Assembly (NCBI RefSeq): GCF_022775115.1
Contig: NZ_JALFLA010000053.1
Coordinates: 1-39,996, forward strand
DNA from: Agathobaculum sp.
GTDB taxonomy: Bacteria > Bacillota > Clostridia > Oscillospirales > Butyricicoccaceae
Reading direction: 5' to 3'
DNA: 39,996 nucleotides
The position numbers were made by a program, and so were the translations under genes. The stretch's first letter is position 1; the number at the start of each line of letters is the position of its first letter. The notes under the pieces are model-generated. The model was not told where the DNA came from. It saw only the letters and a list, made by a program, of their open reading frames with translations, and ran no database searches. Of this stretch, positions 21,932 through 31,885 are shown in pieces.

Positions 21932-23929
21932 TTGAAGAAATCATTTCATATCACCAATCAGACAGGATATACGCTGTTCTTTGTCCTGTTCCTGCTGTTT
22001 GCGGCGGGAGGCTTGTTTTACTCCGTGCCGTACGGTCTCATCGGCATTGCGATCTGTGTTGCGCTGCGTCTGGTAACACAGCGCCTTGCGGGCGAGGAAG
22101 AGCATCGGATGCAGGAGCTGATGCACAATATCACCATCGAGGGGGGCGAGATACACCCGAGCGTGGTGCGCTCGCCGCTGGCGACGGTTGTGGCGCTGGC
22201 GACGACAGGTGAGATCGTCTGGTGCAACGAAGCCTTTGCCGAGATCACCTCGGGCCTGAGCGGTGCGCGCCATATGCGCATCACCGAGCTTGCGCCGACG
22301 TTTGAAACGCGCTGGCTGATTGAGGGTAAGACCGAGTTCCCCGGCGAGCTGCGCATGGGGCGGCGCGCCTATCATGTGTTCGGCAGCATGGTGCCGAGCG
22401 GCGCGGGGCAGATGATGATGCTGCATTTTATCGACTGCACTGCGTTCGTTCGCTTGCGCGACGAGGCGGAGACCCGCCACCCCGCGCTGGCGATCATTGC
22501 CATTGACAACTACGAGGAGCTGATGAAGAACGCCAACGATTCGGAGAAATCCGCGATTTTGGCTAATATCGACAAGCGCCTGTCCGACTGGACGCAGGAC
22601 TGCGGTGCGGTGCTGCGCAAGTTCGACCGGGACAAATACATCTTCATCTTGGAAAATACCGAGCTGGAAAAGCTGGCCGCGCGCAAGTTCTCCATCCTGC
22701 AGGAGGTGCGCGAGATACAGAACCACGAAGGCGTGATCGCCACGCTGTCCATCGGCATCGGACGGGACGGAGAAACGCTGGCTGAGAGCTACCAGTATGC
22801 CGGGCTTGCGATCGACATGGCGCTTTCACGCGGCGGCGATCAGGCGGTCATCAAAAACCGGTATGCCTTTGAGTTTTTCGGCGGTCTGAGCGAGGAACTG
22901 GAAAAACGCACCAAGGTCAAGAGCCGCGTTGTCGCCAACGCGCTTACCCAGCTCATCCGTGATTCGTCGCAGGTGCTCGTCATGGGGCATCGCAACAGTG
23001 ATATGGACGCGATCGGCGCGGCGGCCGGTATGGTTTGCGCGGCGCGCGTCAAGGGCAAGCCGGTGCACATTGTGGTCGACCGGGAGCGGACGATGGCGGG
23101 CGACCTGATCGCGCGTCTCGAAACGCTGCCCGAATACAAGAATGTGTTCATCAGCGCGGAGGACGCGATGATCATGTGTGATTTCAACACACTGCTGATC
23201 GTGGTGGACGTCAACCGCCCGGGCTATGTGGAGAGCGAAGCGCTGCTGCAATCTATTAATAAGGTCGCGGTGGTCGATCACCACCGCCGTGCGGCCGATT
23301 ATATTGAGAACGCCGTCGTGTCGCTGCACGAACCGTATGCCTCCTCGGCGTCTGAGCTGGTCAGCGAGCTGCTGCAATACATGGTGCCAACGAGCAGCAT
23401 TCAAGTCGGTGAGGCCGAGGCCATGCTGGCCGGTATTTATCTGGATACCAAGGGCTTTTCGACCCGCACGGGGGTGCGCACCTTTGAGGCTTCGGCCTAT
23501 CTGCGCCGCGCGGGCGCGGAGGTGAGCGATGTCAAGCGCCTGTTCCAGTCCAGCTTTGACCAGTATATGGAGCGGCAGAAGCTCATCTCCTCCGCACGGG
23601 ATTGCGGGCAGGGTGTGATCTTCGCGCTGACCGATGAGGAGGTCGACCGCGTGGCGGCCGCGCAGGCAGCGGACGAGCTGCTGTCCATCATTGGCACGCG
23701 GGCTAGCGTCGTTGCCTTCCGCAGCGGGGCGGACATGGCCGTTTCGGCGCGCGCCGCGGGGCAGGTCAATGTGCAGCTGCTGATGGAGCGGCTGGGCGGC
23801 GGCGGCAATCACTCGGCGGCGGGCGCGCAGCTGAAAAGCACCACGCCGGACGAGGCCGATCGCATGATTACCGAGGCGATACAGGGCTATTTTGCCGATC
23901 AGCAAAGCGAAAAACAGGCGGGTGCGTAA
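21932..23929 (+). CDS. gdpP: Cyclic-di-AMP phosphodiesterase GdpP (YybT family)
   Basis: A 665-residue membrane enzyme that breaks down the second messenger c-di-AMP. Two membrane helices (about 12-30 and 33-50) precede a PAS-like domain (about 75-170), a degenerate GGDEF domain (about 175-305, without a GGDEF motif), and a DHH/DHHA1 phosphodiesterase. Catalytic residues seen are His353, Asp357 and Asp359 in MGHRNSDMDA, Asp426 in IVVDVNRP, and DHH at 449-451. The C-terminal GGGNHSAAGAQ is the DHHA1 motif. The TTG start at 21932 follows a G-rich ribosome site; upstream codons lie before the predicted transcript start. rplI and dnaB follow, the usual Firmicutes order. Confidence 0.94.
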   Translation: MKKSFHITNQTGYTLFFVLFLLFAAGGLFYSVPYGLIGIAICVALRLVTQRLAGEEEHRMQELMHNITIEGGEIHPSVVRSPLATVVALATTGEIVWCNEAFAEITSGLSGARHMRITELAPTFETRWLIEGKTEFPGELRMGRRAYHVFGSMVPSGAGQMMMLHFIDCTAFVRLRDEAETRHPALAIIAIDNYEELMKNANDSEKSAILANIDKRLSDWTQDCGAVLRKFDRDKYIFILENTELEKLAARKFSILQEVREIQNHEGVIATLSIGIGRDGETLAESYQYAGLAIDMALSRGGDQAVIKNRYAFEFFGGLSEELEKRTKVKSRVVANALTQLIRDSSQVLVMGHRNSDMDAIGAAAGMVCAARVKGKPVHIVVDRERTMAGDLIARLETLPEYKNVFISAEDAMIMCDFNTLLIVVDVNRPGYVESEALLQSINKVAVVDHHRRAADYIENAVVSLHEPYASSASELVSELLQYMVPTSSIQVGEAEAMLAGIYLDTKGFSTRTGVRTFEASAYLRRAGAEVSDVKRLFQSSFDQYMERQKLISSARDCGQGVIFALTDEEVDRVAAAQAADELLSIIGTRASVVAFRSGADMAVSARAAGQVNVQLLMERLGGGGNHSAAGAQLKSTTPDEADRMITEAIQGYFADQQSEKQAGA

Positions 23930-23980
23930 CGTGCCGCCGTTTCCGAATAAACGTATTTTCAGAAAAGGAGCAAGCACACC

Positions 23981-24427
23981 ATGAAAGTGATTCTCACCGC
24001 AGATGTGAAGGGAAAGGGCAAAAAGGGAGATCTGATCGAGGTCAGCGAGGGCTACGGCCGCAATTTTCTGTTGCCGCGCGGACTGGCGGAGGCCGCTACC
24101 GCGGACAATCTGAACGTTAAGCGCGCGCAGGACGAGGCACATGCCCGCAAGGTCGCGCTCGAGCAGCAGGCCGCGCGCGAGGCCGCGGAAAAGCTCAAGG
24201 TCAGTCCGGTCAAGGTACCGGCTAAGGGCGGCGCGGGCGGACGCCTGTTCGGGGCGGTCACCTCGAAGGAGATCGCCGAGGAGCTGAACCGCCAGTACGG
24301 CTTGCAGGTGCCCAAGCAGAAGATCGTGCTCGAGGAGCCGATCAAGACCTTTGGCATACACCGGGTCAAGGCCAAGCTGTATCAGGATATCGCGGGCGAA
24401 ATTCTGGTGCAGGTCGTGGAAGCGTAA
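23981..24427 (+). CDS. rplI: 50S ribosomal protein L9
   Basis: A 148-residue protein matching bacterial L9. The N-terminal rRNA-binding domain begins [17 protein letters not shown] and has [16 protein letters not shown]; a charged connecting helix (about 40-75) leads to the C-terminal domain with [24 protein letters not shown] precedes the ATG. It lies between gdpP and dnaB as in many Firmicutes. Confidence 0.97.
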   Translation: MKVILTADVKGKGKKGDLIEVSEGYGRNFLLPRGLAEAATADNLNVKRAQDEAHARKVALEQQAAREAAEKLKVSPVKVPAKGGAGGRLFGAVTSKEIAEELNRQYGLQVPKQKIVLEEPIKTFGIHRVKAKLYQDIAGEILVQVVEA

Positions 24428-24460
24428 AACGAACCGGGAAAGAGCTGGAGAGGGATGGAT

Positions 24461-24541
24461 ATGGGCTTGGCTGTATGGATAGCGATTGCGGCGGCGATCA
24501 TAGGCGCATACACAGCGGTGTATTTTGCATCGAGGAAGTAG
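24461..24541 (+). CDS. Candidate 26-residue single-helix membrane peptide
   Basis: A short frame encodes MGLAVWIAIAAAIIGAYTAV followed by YFASRK: one hydrophobic helix with a basic C-terminal end. A GGAGAGG site stands seven bases before the ATG (a second ATG two codons upstream overlaps it). It fills most of the gap between rplI and dnaB on the same strand. Nothing like it is known to me. It could also be chance, because GCG-rich DNA often encodes Ala-rich stretches. Confidence 0.45.
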   Translation: MGLAVWIAIAAAIIGAYTAVYFASRK

Positions 24542-24574
24542 CGGAACCTGATTTTTAGGTCGAAGGGCGGGGGT

Positions 24575-25945
24575 GTGGAATTGGATGAGCTTCTTGCGCG
24601 GCAGCTGCCGCAGGATCTGACGGCGGAGCAGTCCCTGCTGGGCGCGATGCTGGTCGATCCGGGCTGCATTCCCGCAGTCATCGAGCAGGTGCGCGCGGAG
24701 GATTTTTACGCGGACGAGAACAAGCGTATTTTCGAAACCATCTATTCGATGTTCAACGGCGCGCAGCGCATCGACGCGGTCACTATCCTTGATATGCTGA
24801 CCCGCATGGGTTATTACGATGAGGCAGGCGGGCGCGCTTACCTGATGCAGCTGATGGAGATCACGCCCGGCGCGCGCAACGTGGGCGAGTACGTCCGCAT
24901 CGTGCGGGACAAGAGCCTGCTGCGCCAGCTGGCCGAGGCTGGCGGCGAGATACAGGCCAACGCGCTCGAAGCGCGGGGTGAGGCTGCGAGCATCGCCGAG
25001 CTGGCCGAGCAGCGCATCTACAATATCCGGCAGGGACGGGAGATCAAGGGGCTGTCCCGCTTGAGCGAGGTCATCGCCGAGCTGTATACCGAGCTGGATG
25101 AGCGCGCCAAGTCGGACAGCGATATCCCCGGCATGTCCACCGGCTTTCACGCGCTCGATACCGCGCTGACCGGACTGAACAAGTCCGATCTTATCCTGAT
25201 CGCGGCGCGCCCCGGCATGGGCAAGACGGCGTTTGCACTCAATATCGCGCTTAACGCGGCCAAGGCCGTCGTTAAGGACAAACCCAAGGGCGATAAAAAG
25301 GGCACGGGCGTGTGCGTGTTCCAGCTTGAGATGGGAAAGGAGCAGCTGGCCAGCCGCTTTTTGTCGAGCGAGGCGCTGATCGAATCCCAAAAGCTCAAGA
25401 CCGGCAATCTGGACGGGGACGATTGGGTCAAGATCGCCCGTGCTTCCGGCGTGCTGGCAAGGCTGAATATCTATGTGGACGATAATCCGGCCATCACCGT
25501 GGCCGAGATCAAGGCTAAGTGCCGCCGTCTGGGGGACGAGCTGGGCCTGATCGTGATCGACTATTTGCAGCTGATGCATGTCGGCGGCCGCCGCACGGAA
25601 AACCGTGTGCAGGAGGTCGCGGAGATATCGCGCTCACTCAAGATTATGGCCAAGGAGCTGAACGTGCCGGTCGTGTGCTTGTCTCAGCTCTCCCGCGCGA
25701 GCGAGCAGCGCTCGGACAAGCGTCCGATGCTGTCCGACCTGCGTGAATCGGGCGCGATTGAGCAGGATGCCGATATCGTCATGTTCATCTACCGCGACGA
25801 TTATTACGATGACGAATCCGACCAGAAAAACGTGGCCGAGATCATCATCGCTAAAAACCGGCACGGCGCGACCAACACCGTCGAACTGCAATGGATCGGC
25901 CAATATACGACCTTTTCCAACCCTGATCGTATCCATGGAGATTGA
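24575..25945 (+). CDS. dnaB: Replicative DNA helicase DnaB
   Basis: A 456-residue hexameric helicase of the replisome (called DnaC in Bacillus). The N-terminal domain (about 12-115, QDLTAEQSLLGAML) and the RecA-like domain are intact; Walker A is RPGMGKTA (212-219). The motifs IVIDYLQLM, VCLSQLSRASEQR and SDLRESGAIEQDAD follow. Between Walker A and VFQLEMGKEQL there is a Lys-rich stretch (VVKDKPKGDKKGTG) longer than in typical DnaB. A GTG start is used, behind a G-rich ribosome site. Its end overlaps the ribosome site of tilS. Confidence 0.95.
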   Translation: MELDELLARQLPQDLTAEQSLLGAMLVDPGCIPAVIEQVRAEDFYADENKRIFETIYSMFNGAQRIDAVTILDMLTRMGYYDEAGGRAYLMQLMEITPGARNVGEYVRIVRDKSLLRQLAEAGGEIQANALEARGEAASIAELAEQRIYNIRQGREIKGLSRLSEVIAELYTELDERAKSDSDIPGMSTGFHALDTALTGLNKSDLILIAARPGMGKTAFALNIALNAAKAVVKDKPKGDKKGTGVCVFQLEMGKEQLASRFLSSEALIESQKLKTGNLDGDDWVKIARASGVLARLNIYVDDNPAITVAEIKAKCRRLGDELGLIVIDYLQLMHVGGRRTENRVQEVAEISRSLKIMAKELNVPVVCLSQLSRASEQRSDKRPMLSDLRESGAIEQDADIVMFIYRDDYYDDESDQKNVAEIIIAKNRHGATNTVELQWIGQYTTFSNPDRIHGD

Positions 25946-25949
25946 GCAT

Positions 25950-27284
25950 ATGCTGGACACGGTAAGGCGCACGATCGCCGACTATCAAATGCTTGCTCCG
26001 GGTGAGCCGGTGCTTTGCGCGCTGTCCGGCGGGGCGGACTCGACCGCGCTGCTGCGTGCGCTGCTGGCGCTGGGATATCCGGTGCGGGCGTATCACCTCA
26101 ACCATTGCCTGCGCGGGCAGGAGGCCGAGCGGGATGAAGCCTTTTGCCGCGCGCTGTGCGGCGCACTGGGCGTACCGCTGACGGCCGAGCGTGTCGATAT
26201 ACGCGGAGAGGCCGCGCGCAGCGGGCAGAGTATCGAGACGGCGGCGCGCCGTGTGCGCTATACGCGGCTGGCGGCGCTGGCGCAGGGCGGCAAGATCGCT
26301 ACCGCCCACACGGCAGACGATCAGATCGAGACCATGCTGTTCCATCTGGCGCGCGGCACCGGGCCAAGGGGGCTGGCGGGTATTCCGCCGGTGCGCGGGC
26401 AAATCATCCGCCCGCTGATCGAGGTCGAGCGGGCTGATATCGAAGCCTATCTGGCGGCGCTGGGGCAAGTGTTTGTGATCGATAGTACCAACCAGACGGA
26501 CGACTACACGCGCAACCGCATCCGGCACGGCGTCGTGCCGCTCCTGCGGGAAATCAACCCCGCGCTGTCGGACGCGGCGGCACGGCTGGGCCGTCTGCTG
26601 CGGCAGGACGACGCCTGCCTGACCGAGCAGGCGCGCGATTTGACTGATGCGGCGGCTGAAGGTGAAGGTGCGTGGCGCGTGTCCGTGCTGCGCGCGGCAC
26701 ATCCGGCAATCCGCTCGCGCGCGCTGCGGCGGCTGGCAGCGGTATGCGGTGTACCGGCGCGTGACTTTGCCGCCGTTCATGTGCGCTCGCTCGAGCAGCT
26801 GCTCGAAACGGACGATCCATCGGCTGTGTGCAGCCTGCCGTATGGCTATCGCGCATGGCGCGAATACGAGTTGCTGCGTATCAGCCGCGCGGAAATGCCT
26901 GCGCCGCTGGTGGAGGTTCTGCTTTCGGTGCCTTTTGCCGGCGCGGTGTGGGATGGCAGGGTCAGGCTGTGCATACGGCAGCTTGAAAAAAACGAAGTTT
27001 TTTACAAAACATTCAATACTTTTTGCGTGGATTGTGGTACAATATCCTTTGGTACACTATGCGTTCGTCCGCGCAGGACGGGCGACCGGCTTCGGCTGAC
27101 CGCGAACGGCGGGAGCCGTTCGCTCAAAAAGCTGATGATCGACCGCAGGATACCGCGGCAGCGTCGCGCGCAGTTGGCGGTGATCGCGGATGAGAACGGG
27201 CCAATCGCCGTGCAGGATATTGGTATGGATATAGCGCGCGCGCCGCAGGGCGGCGCGCGGATCGAAATAAAAATTGAGGGGTAA
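25950..27284 (+). CDS. tilS: tRNA(Ile)-lysidine synthetase
   Basis: A 444-residue enzyme that converts the wobble C of tRNA-Ile(CAU) to lysidine. The PP-loop SGGADS (26-31) binds ATP; HLNHCLRG, ETAARRVRY and TAHTADDQIETMLF follow as in the family. The C-terminal third has the weaker TilS-C features, ending RRTGDRLRLTANGGSRSLKK. ATG 25950 is chosen because GGAG lies nine bases upstream; an earlier ATG at 25935 overlaps the dnaB end and contains that ribosome site. hpt follows after six bases. Confidence 0.93.
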   Translation: MLDTVRRTIADYQMLAPGEPVLCALSGGADSTALLRALLALGYPVRAYHLNHCLRGQEAERDEAFCRALCGALGVPLTAERVDIRGEAARSGQSIETAARRVRYTRLAALAQGGKIATAHTADDQIETMLFHLARGTGPRGLAGIPPVRGQIIRPLIEVERADIEAYLAALGQVFVIDSTNQTDDYTRNRIRHGVVPLLREINPALSDAAARLGRLLRQDDACLTEQARDLTDAAAEGEGAWRVSVLRAAHPAIRSRALRRLAAVCGVPARDFAAVHVRSLEQLLETDDPSAVCSLPYGYRAWREYELLRISRAEMPAPLVEVLLSVPFAGAVWDGRVRLCIRQLEKNEVFYKTFNTFCVDCGTISFGTLCVRPRRTGDRLRLTANGGSRSLKKLMIDRRIPRQRRAQLAVIADENGPIAVQDIGMDIARAPQGGARIEIKIEG

Positions 27285-27290
27285 CAGCTT

Positions 27291-27845
27291 ATGGGAGTTG
27301 ACATGAGAGAGGACATTAAGGAGATCTACTTCACCGAGCAGCAGATAGCGGACAAGGTGGCTGAGCTTGGCGCACGCATTACAGCGGATTACCGCGACCG
27401 GAATCCGCTGATCGTCAGTGTGCTCAAAGGCTCCTATGTGTTCATGGCCGACCTGACCCGGAAGATCGACACGCCAAGCAACATTGATTTCATGGTCGTA
27501 TCGAGCTATGGCAAGGGCACCAAGACCACGGGCGAGGTGCAGATCATCAAGGATATCGAGCAGCCGATCGACGGGCGTGACCTGTTGATCGTTGAGGATA
27601 TTCTTGATTCGGGCATCACGCTGCATTATCTGATGCAGATACTGATGGCGCGCGGCGCGAACTCCATCCGCCTGTGTACGCTGCTGTCCAAGCCCGCCCG
27701 CCGCAAGGTGGATGTCAAGGTCGACTATCTTGGTTTTGAGATTCCGGATGAGTTTGTGGTCGGATACGGCCTCGACTACGCTGAGAAATATCGCAATCTG
27801 CCGTATATCGGCATTCTCAAGCCGTCTGTTTACGGCGGCGAATAA
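27291..27845 (+). CDS. hpt: Hypoxanthine phosphoribosyltransferase
   Basis: A 184-residue purine salvage enzyme that makes IMP or GMP from hypoxanthine or guanine and PRPP. The PRPP-binding motif is LLIVEDILDSGITL, and the flexible-loop region is SSYGKGTKTTGEV. GAGGGG at the very end of tilS serves as its ribosome site, so the two genes are coupled. The order tilS-hpt-ftsH is conserved in Firmicutes. Confidence 0.95.
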   Translation: MGVDMREDIKEIYFTEQQIADKVAELGARITADYRDRNPLIVSVLKGSYVFMADLTRKIDTPSNIDFMVVSSYGKGTKTTGEVQIIKDIEQPIDGRDLLIVEDILDSGITLHYLMQILMARGANSIRLCTLLSKPARRKVDVKVDYLGFEIPDEFVVGYGLDYAEKYRNLPYIGILKPSVYGGE

Positions 27846-27875
27846 ATACGAACAAGAAAGAGGTGCTATGTCGAT

Positions 27876-29801
27876 TTGAAAGGAAAACTCAGGGGCCTTG
27901 GCCTCTATCTCATCATATTGGTGTTTCTGCTGGCGGGCGTCAGCTATGTGGTGAGTCAGGCGCAGCAGACCGAACCGTTGACCTATCTGGATGTTTACAA
28001 CTATTTTTCAAACGGTGAGGTCGACCAGTTCCGGGTCGAGAACAATACGCTTACCATGCACCTGCGCGGGCGGGACCGCGTGGTCAGCTACGACCTCAAT
28101 GGCGCGGCGTATTCTATCTGGTGGGCGCAGCTCGGCGCTACCATCACCGAGCAGATGGACAACGGCACGCTGACACAGGTGGATATCCTGACTGCGGAGA
28201 TGCCGTGGTGGGCGCAGTTTTTGCCGTATATCATCCTGTTTGTGCTGCTGGGCGCATTCTGGTATTTTATGATGAACAAGCAGTCGGGCGGCGGCGCGGG
28301 GCCGATGCAGTTCGGCAAGGCGCGCGCCAAGCTTGCGCAGGATGATAAGCGCAAGGTGACGTTCAACGATGTGGCCGGTGCGGATGAGGAAAAGGCCGAA
28401 CTGCAGGAGATCGTCGAGTTTCTCAAGAATCCGCAGAAATTCGTGCAGATCGGCGCGCGCATCCCCAAGGGCGTGCTGCTGGTCGGCCCTCCGGGCACGG
28501 GTAAAACGCTGATCGCGCGCGCCGTCGCGGGCGAGGCAGGCGTACCATTTCTGTCGATCTCCGGCTCGGACTTTGTCGAGCTGTATGTTGGCGTGGGCGC
28601 TTCCCGCGTGCGCGACTTGTTTGAACAGGCTAAAAAGAACGCGCCTGCCATTGTATTCATTGATGAGATCGACGCAGTCGGCCGCCAGCGCGGCGCGGGT
28701 CTCGGCGGCGGCCATGATGAGCGCGAGCAGACGCTCAACCAGCTGCTGGTCGAGATGGACGGCTTCGGTGCGAACGAGGGCGTTATTGTCATCGCTGCGA
28801 CCAACCGCAAGGATATTCTGGATAACGCACTGCTGCGTCCGGGTCGTTTCGACCGTCAGGTCTATGTCGGCGCGCCCGATGTCAAGGGGCGTGAGGCCAT
28901 CCTCAAGGTGCACGCGCGCAACAAGCAGTTCGACCCCGATATCAAGTTTTCGGACATCGCCAAGACGACGGCGGGCTTTACCGGCGCGGATTTGGAAAAC
29001 CTGCTCAACGAGGCGGCGCTGCTGGCCGCGCGGCGCAACAAAAAGCTGATTTCTCAAGAGGAGATCGAGGAGTCGCTGCTCAAGGTTGTCATGGGTGTGG
29101 AGAAGAAGAGCCACATCATCACCGAGCAGGACAAGAAGCTGACCGCGTATCACGAAGCTGGTCACGCGATCTGCTTCCATGTGTTGCCGACGCAGGACCC
29201 CGTACACCACATCACGATTATCCCGCGCTCGTCGGGCGCAGGCGGCTTTACCATGCCGCTGCCGGAGGAGGATCAGGCGTATCGCACGCGCAAGTATATG
29301 GAGGAGTATATCATCGTTTGTCTGGGCGGCCGCGTGGCCGAGCAGCTGACGATGGAGGATATCTCGACCGGTGCGTATGGCGATATCAAGCAGGCGACCC
29401 AGATGGCGCGCGCCATGGTCACCAGCTATGGCATGAGCGAAAAACTTGGTCCGATTGACTACGGTTCAGATAACGGCGAGATATTCCTCGGCCGTGACTT
29501 TGCCGCGGGCAAGGGCTATTCGGAGGTCAAGGCTGCCGAGATTGACGAGGAGATACACCGCATTGTGGAGGAAGCGCACCACGCTTGTGAAAAGCTGCTC
29601 TCTGAGCATATGGACGAGATGAAGCGCGTGGCGGAATATCTGATTCGCAACGAAACGATGGACGGTGAGACTTTCGTCAAGGTCTTTGAAGGCGAAACTG
29701 TGCCGGATAAGGTCGTGGGCGAGGATCTGATTACTGAGCTGGACGCGGAGAAATCCGAAGCAGCGGACAAACCCGAAACAGCGACGAATAAAACAGAATA
29801 A
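27876..29801 (+). CDS. ftsH: ATP-dependent zinc metalloprotease FtsH
   Basis: A 641-residue membrane protease that degrades misassembled membrane and regulatory proteins. There are two membrane helices (about 9-27 and 112-132) with an outside loop between them. The AAA ATPase has Walker A GPPGTGKT (204-211), Walker [10 protein letters not shown] (261-269) and the second region of homology RPGRFDRQ. The zinc site is HEAGH (426-430). A TTG start follows AGAGGT by about 12 bases. An ATG lies nearer to that site but opens a frame of only three codons, ending on the TGA that overlaps the TTG. A terminator follows. Confidence 0.96.
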   Translation: MKGKLRGLGLYLIILVFLLAGVSYVVSQAQQTEPLTYLDVYNYFSNGEVDQFRVENNTLTMHLRGRDRVVSYDLNGAAYSIWWAQLGATITEQMDNGTLTQVDILTAEMPWWAQFLPYIILFVLLGAFWYFMMNKQSGGGAGPMQFGKARAKLAQDDKRKVTFNDVAGADEEKAELQEIVEFLKNPQKFVQIGARIPKGVLLVGPPGTGKTLIARAVAGEAGVPFLSISGSDFVELYVGVGASRVRDLFEQAKKNAPAIVFIDEIDAVGRQRGAGLGGGHDEREQTLNQLLVEMDGFGANEGVIVIAATNRKDILDNALLRPGRFDRQVYVGAPDVKGREAILKVHARNKQFDPDIKFSDIAKTTAGFTGADLENLLNEAALLAARRNKKLISQEEIEESLLKVVMGVEKKSHIITEQDKKLTAYHEAGHAICFHVLPTQDPVHHITIIPRSSGAGGFTMPLPEEDQAYRTRKYMEEYIIVCLGGRVAEQLTMEDISTGAYGDIKQATQMARAMVTSYGMSEKLGPIDYGSDNGEIFLGRDFAAGKGYSEVKAAEIDEEIHRIVEEAHHACEKLLSEHMDEMKRVAEYLIRNETMDGETFVKVFEGETVPDKVVGEDLITELDAEKSEAADKPETATNKTE

Positions 29802-29804
29802 GCA

Positions 29805-29831
29805 AAAGCCCACGGCTATGCCGTGGGCTTT
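29805..29831. terminator. Bidirectional terminator between ftsH and the NSS symporter
   Basis: A perfect 12-bp stem (AAAGCCCACGGC and its complement) with a three-base loop stands between the convergent genes. The minus strand continues with an extra T; the plus strand has an interrupted T run. Confidence 0.85.
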
Positions 29832-29846
29832 CTATCAGTTGTGGGA

Positions 29847-31181
29847 TCAACCGATGCCGCCCGGTATTACAAAGCTGCATACAACGACTACCGCTGCGAG
29901 GAACACATAAACATATTTGGCCAGCGGCGCGAATGCGCGGCCGAGGGGCTTGCCGTCACGTCCCTGCATCAGCTCCTGACGGATGGAGGGCACGCCCAGC
30001 ACCCAGTAGATCATCACCGCGCCGAGGATCGCGCCGATTGGCACGATGTAGATCGTGATAAGATCCATCCAGCGCCCCATCAGCGGCTCATATTCGATCA
30101 GCAGGCCGGCCGCCAGCGTAGCCGCACCGGACAGCAGAACGGCGGCCCTGCGGGGCAGCTTCAGGCGCGTCTGCGCGGCTTCAGATACGGCCTCCAGCAT
30201 ATTGGCGAGCGAGGTGATGCCGGCAAACAGCACCGAGACAAAGAAAAACAGTGCGAACAGCCGTCCCAGCGGCATTTGCTGAAATACGCGGGGCAGCGTG
30301 ATAAACAACAGCTTGGGGCCTGCCGCTGGGTCAAGGCCGAAGGCGAACACCGCGGGGATGACTGCGAAACCTGCCAGCATGGCGGCGCAGGTGTCCAGCA
30401 GGGCGGTGACGCACGAGGAATGTACGATATCCTCCTGCTTGGAGAGATAAGAGCCGTAGATGATCATGCCCGAGCCTGTGACCGAAAGTGAGAAGAACGC
30501 CTGTCCCATCGCCATGATCCACGTGTCCAGACGCAGTAGATACTGCCACTGGGGCACAAGCAGATACCGGTAGCCCGCCGCTGCGCCGGGCAGAAAGGCA
30601 ACGCGCACTGCAATCAGCAGGAACAGCAGGAAGAATGTCGGCATCATGATCTTGTTGATTTTTTCGATACCGCCGGAAACGCCGAGGATGAGGATGGCAG
30701 CGGTGATGACCACAACGGCCACATGCCACGGCACACTGGACAGATGCGCACCGCTCATCTGGGTGAAAAAGGTCTCCGGCTCGGTGTGTATCAGCGCGCC
30801 GGTGAGTGCGCCAAACGAACTGCGCAGCACCCAGCCGACGATGATCGCGTAGCCAATGGCGATACCAAGCGAGCCGAACAGCGGAATAGAGCCGAGCAGT
30901 GCGCCCCCGCGCTTGCCGCGTGTACGCATTGCGTATTCATAAGAGCCGATCGGGCCGGTGCCGGTCAGCCGTCCGAGGGCAAACTCACCCGACAGGCCGA
31001 CATAGCCGAACAGCGCCACGAACAGTAAATAGGGGATAAGAAAGGCCGCGCCGCCGTATTGGCCGGTGCGGTAGGGGAACATCCAGATGTTTCCCATGCC
31101 GACCGCCGAGCCGACTGCCGCCAGCACAAAGCCGAGCTTTGTGGTGAAGGTACCGTTGCCGCTTGATGTTTGATGCTTCAT
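29847..31181 (-). CDS. Sodium-dependent symporter of the NSS (neurotransmitter:sodium) family
   Basis: A 444-residue protein with about eleven to twelve membrane helices, like LeuT-type bacterial transporters. The first helix region reads GFVLAAVGSAVGMGNIWMFP, the sodium/substrate site of the family, and later SVTGSGMIIYGSYL and FVSVLFAGITSLANMLE match. It would take up an amino acid or a tryptophan-like amine with Na+; the substrate is not predictable. It is a single-gene unit facing ftsH. I could not fix a convincing promoter. Confidence 0.92.
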   Translation of the reverse strand: MKHQTSSGNGTFTTKLGFVLAAVGSAVGMGNIWMFPYRTGQYGGAAFLIPYLLFVALFGYVGLSGEFALGRLTGTGPIGSYEYAMRTRGKRGGALLGSIPLFGSLGIAIGYAIIVGWVLRSSFGALTGALIHTEPETFFTQMSGAHLSSVPWHVAVVVITAAILILGVSGGIEKINKIMMPTFFLLFLLIAVRVAFLPGAAAGYRYLLVPQWQYLLRLDTWIMAMGQAFFSLSVTGSGMIIYGSYLSKQEDIVHSSCVTALLDTCAAMLAGFAVIPAVFAFGLDPAAGPKLLFITLPRVFQQMPLGRLFALFFFVSVLFAGITSLANMLEAVSEAAQTRLKLPRRAAVLLSGAATLAAGLLIEYEPLMGRWMDLITIYIVPIGAILGAVMIYWVLGVPSIRQELMQGRDGKPLGRAFAPLAKYVYVFLAAVVVVCSFVIPGGIG

Positions 31182-31335
31182 ACTTCTCTACGCTCCGTTT
31201 TTATTTGACAGCTTTTTATAGTATAGCACAAAAAACACCCATAGACCATGCACGTTTTGTCCAAAAAGCGGAAATGGTTTGGTCAATTTCATCAAAAGGG
31301 TGGGCGGAAAAAGGAGAAATTTATCAGTTATCCTC

Positions 31336-31364
31336 TTGCTTTGCGCGGTGTGTTATGGTATGAT
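31336..31364 (+). promoter_or_regulatory. Promoter of the UPF0735-hom-thrB-lysC unit
   Basis: TTGCTT (31336-31341) and TATGAT (31359-31364) are 17 bases apart, about 45 bases before the first gene. Confidence 0.6.
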
Positions 31365-31409
31365 AGGAAAGCGTGAAAAAGACACTTGTCTTTTTGGGGA
31401 GGACAACGC

Positions 31410-31850
31410 ATGGTAAAGCCAAAATACTATCTCGTCGAGCGTACCCTGCTGCCCGAGGTGTTCCAGCGCGTGATCGAGGCCAACGAAGCGCTTGCCTGCG
31501 GCAAAGCTGCGACCGCGAGCGAGGCGGCTAAGCTCGCGGGGCTGTCACGCAGCGCGTACTATAAGTATAAGGATGGCGTGCGCCCCTTTTTTGAGGCAAC
31601 GACCGACCGCATCGTCACGTTTCATTTCATGCTGCAGGATCAGCCCGGCGTGCTGTCGAGCATTTTGGGACTGATGGCGGACTCGGGCGCCAATCTGATG
31701 ACCGTCAACCAGTCGGTGCCGATGCGCGGGCAGGCATCGGTCACGATCGCCGCGCGCACGGGTGAGATGCAATATTCGGCGGAAGAGCTGCTGCACCGCG
31801 CGGAAGCGCTTGAGGGTGTCAGCAAGGTTGAGATACTCGCCTCGGAATGA
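31410..31850 (+). CDS. UPF0735 (PheB-like) ACT-domain protein
   Basis: A 146-residue protein of the UPF0735 family. It begins YYLVERTLLPEVFQRVIEAN, has a short helix-turn-helix-like part (LSRSAYYKYKDGVRPF) at about 48-65, and an ACT amino-acid-binding domain from about residue 70 (FHFMLQDQPGVLSSILGLMA). ACT domains bind amino acids and regulate enzymes or transcription. ATG 31410 follows GGGGAGGA. Its place directly before hom suggests that it senses an amino acid of the aspartate family and controls this operon or its enzymes; that is inferred. Confidence 0.9.
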   Translation: MVKPKYYLVERTLLPEVFQRVIEANEALACGKAATASEAAKLAGLSRSAYYKYKDGVRPFFEATTDRIVTFHFMLQDQPGVLSSILGLMADSGANLMTVNQSVPMRGQASVTIAARTGEMQYSAEELLHRAEALEGVSKVEILASE

Positions 31851-31885
31851 GCCAATTAAACAACATGACGGAGGAATAAAGGAAT

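Noticed and set aside
22826..25579. A very long minus-strand open frame (over 900 codons) opposite gdpP, rplI and dnaB
   Set aside because: The plus-strand genes are conserved, intact and have ribosome sites. The opposite frame is open only because third positions are G/C-rich; its translation is an unstructured His/Arg/Leu/Ala mix.
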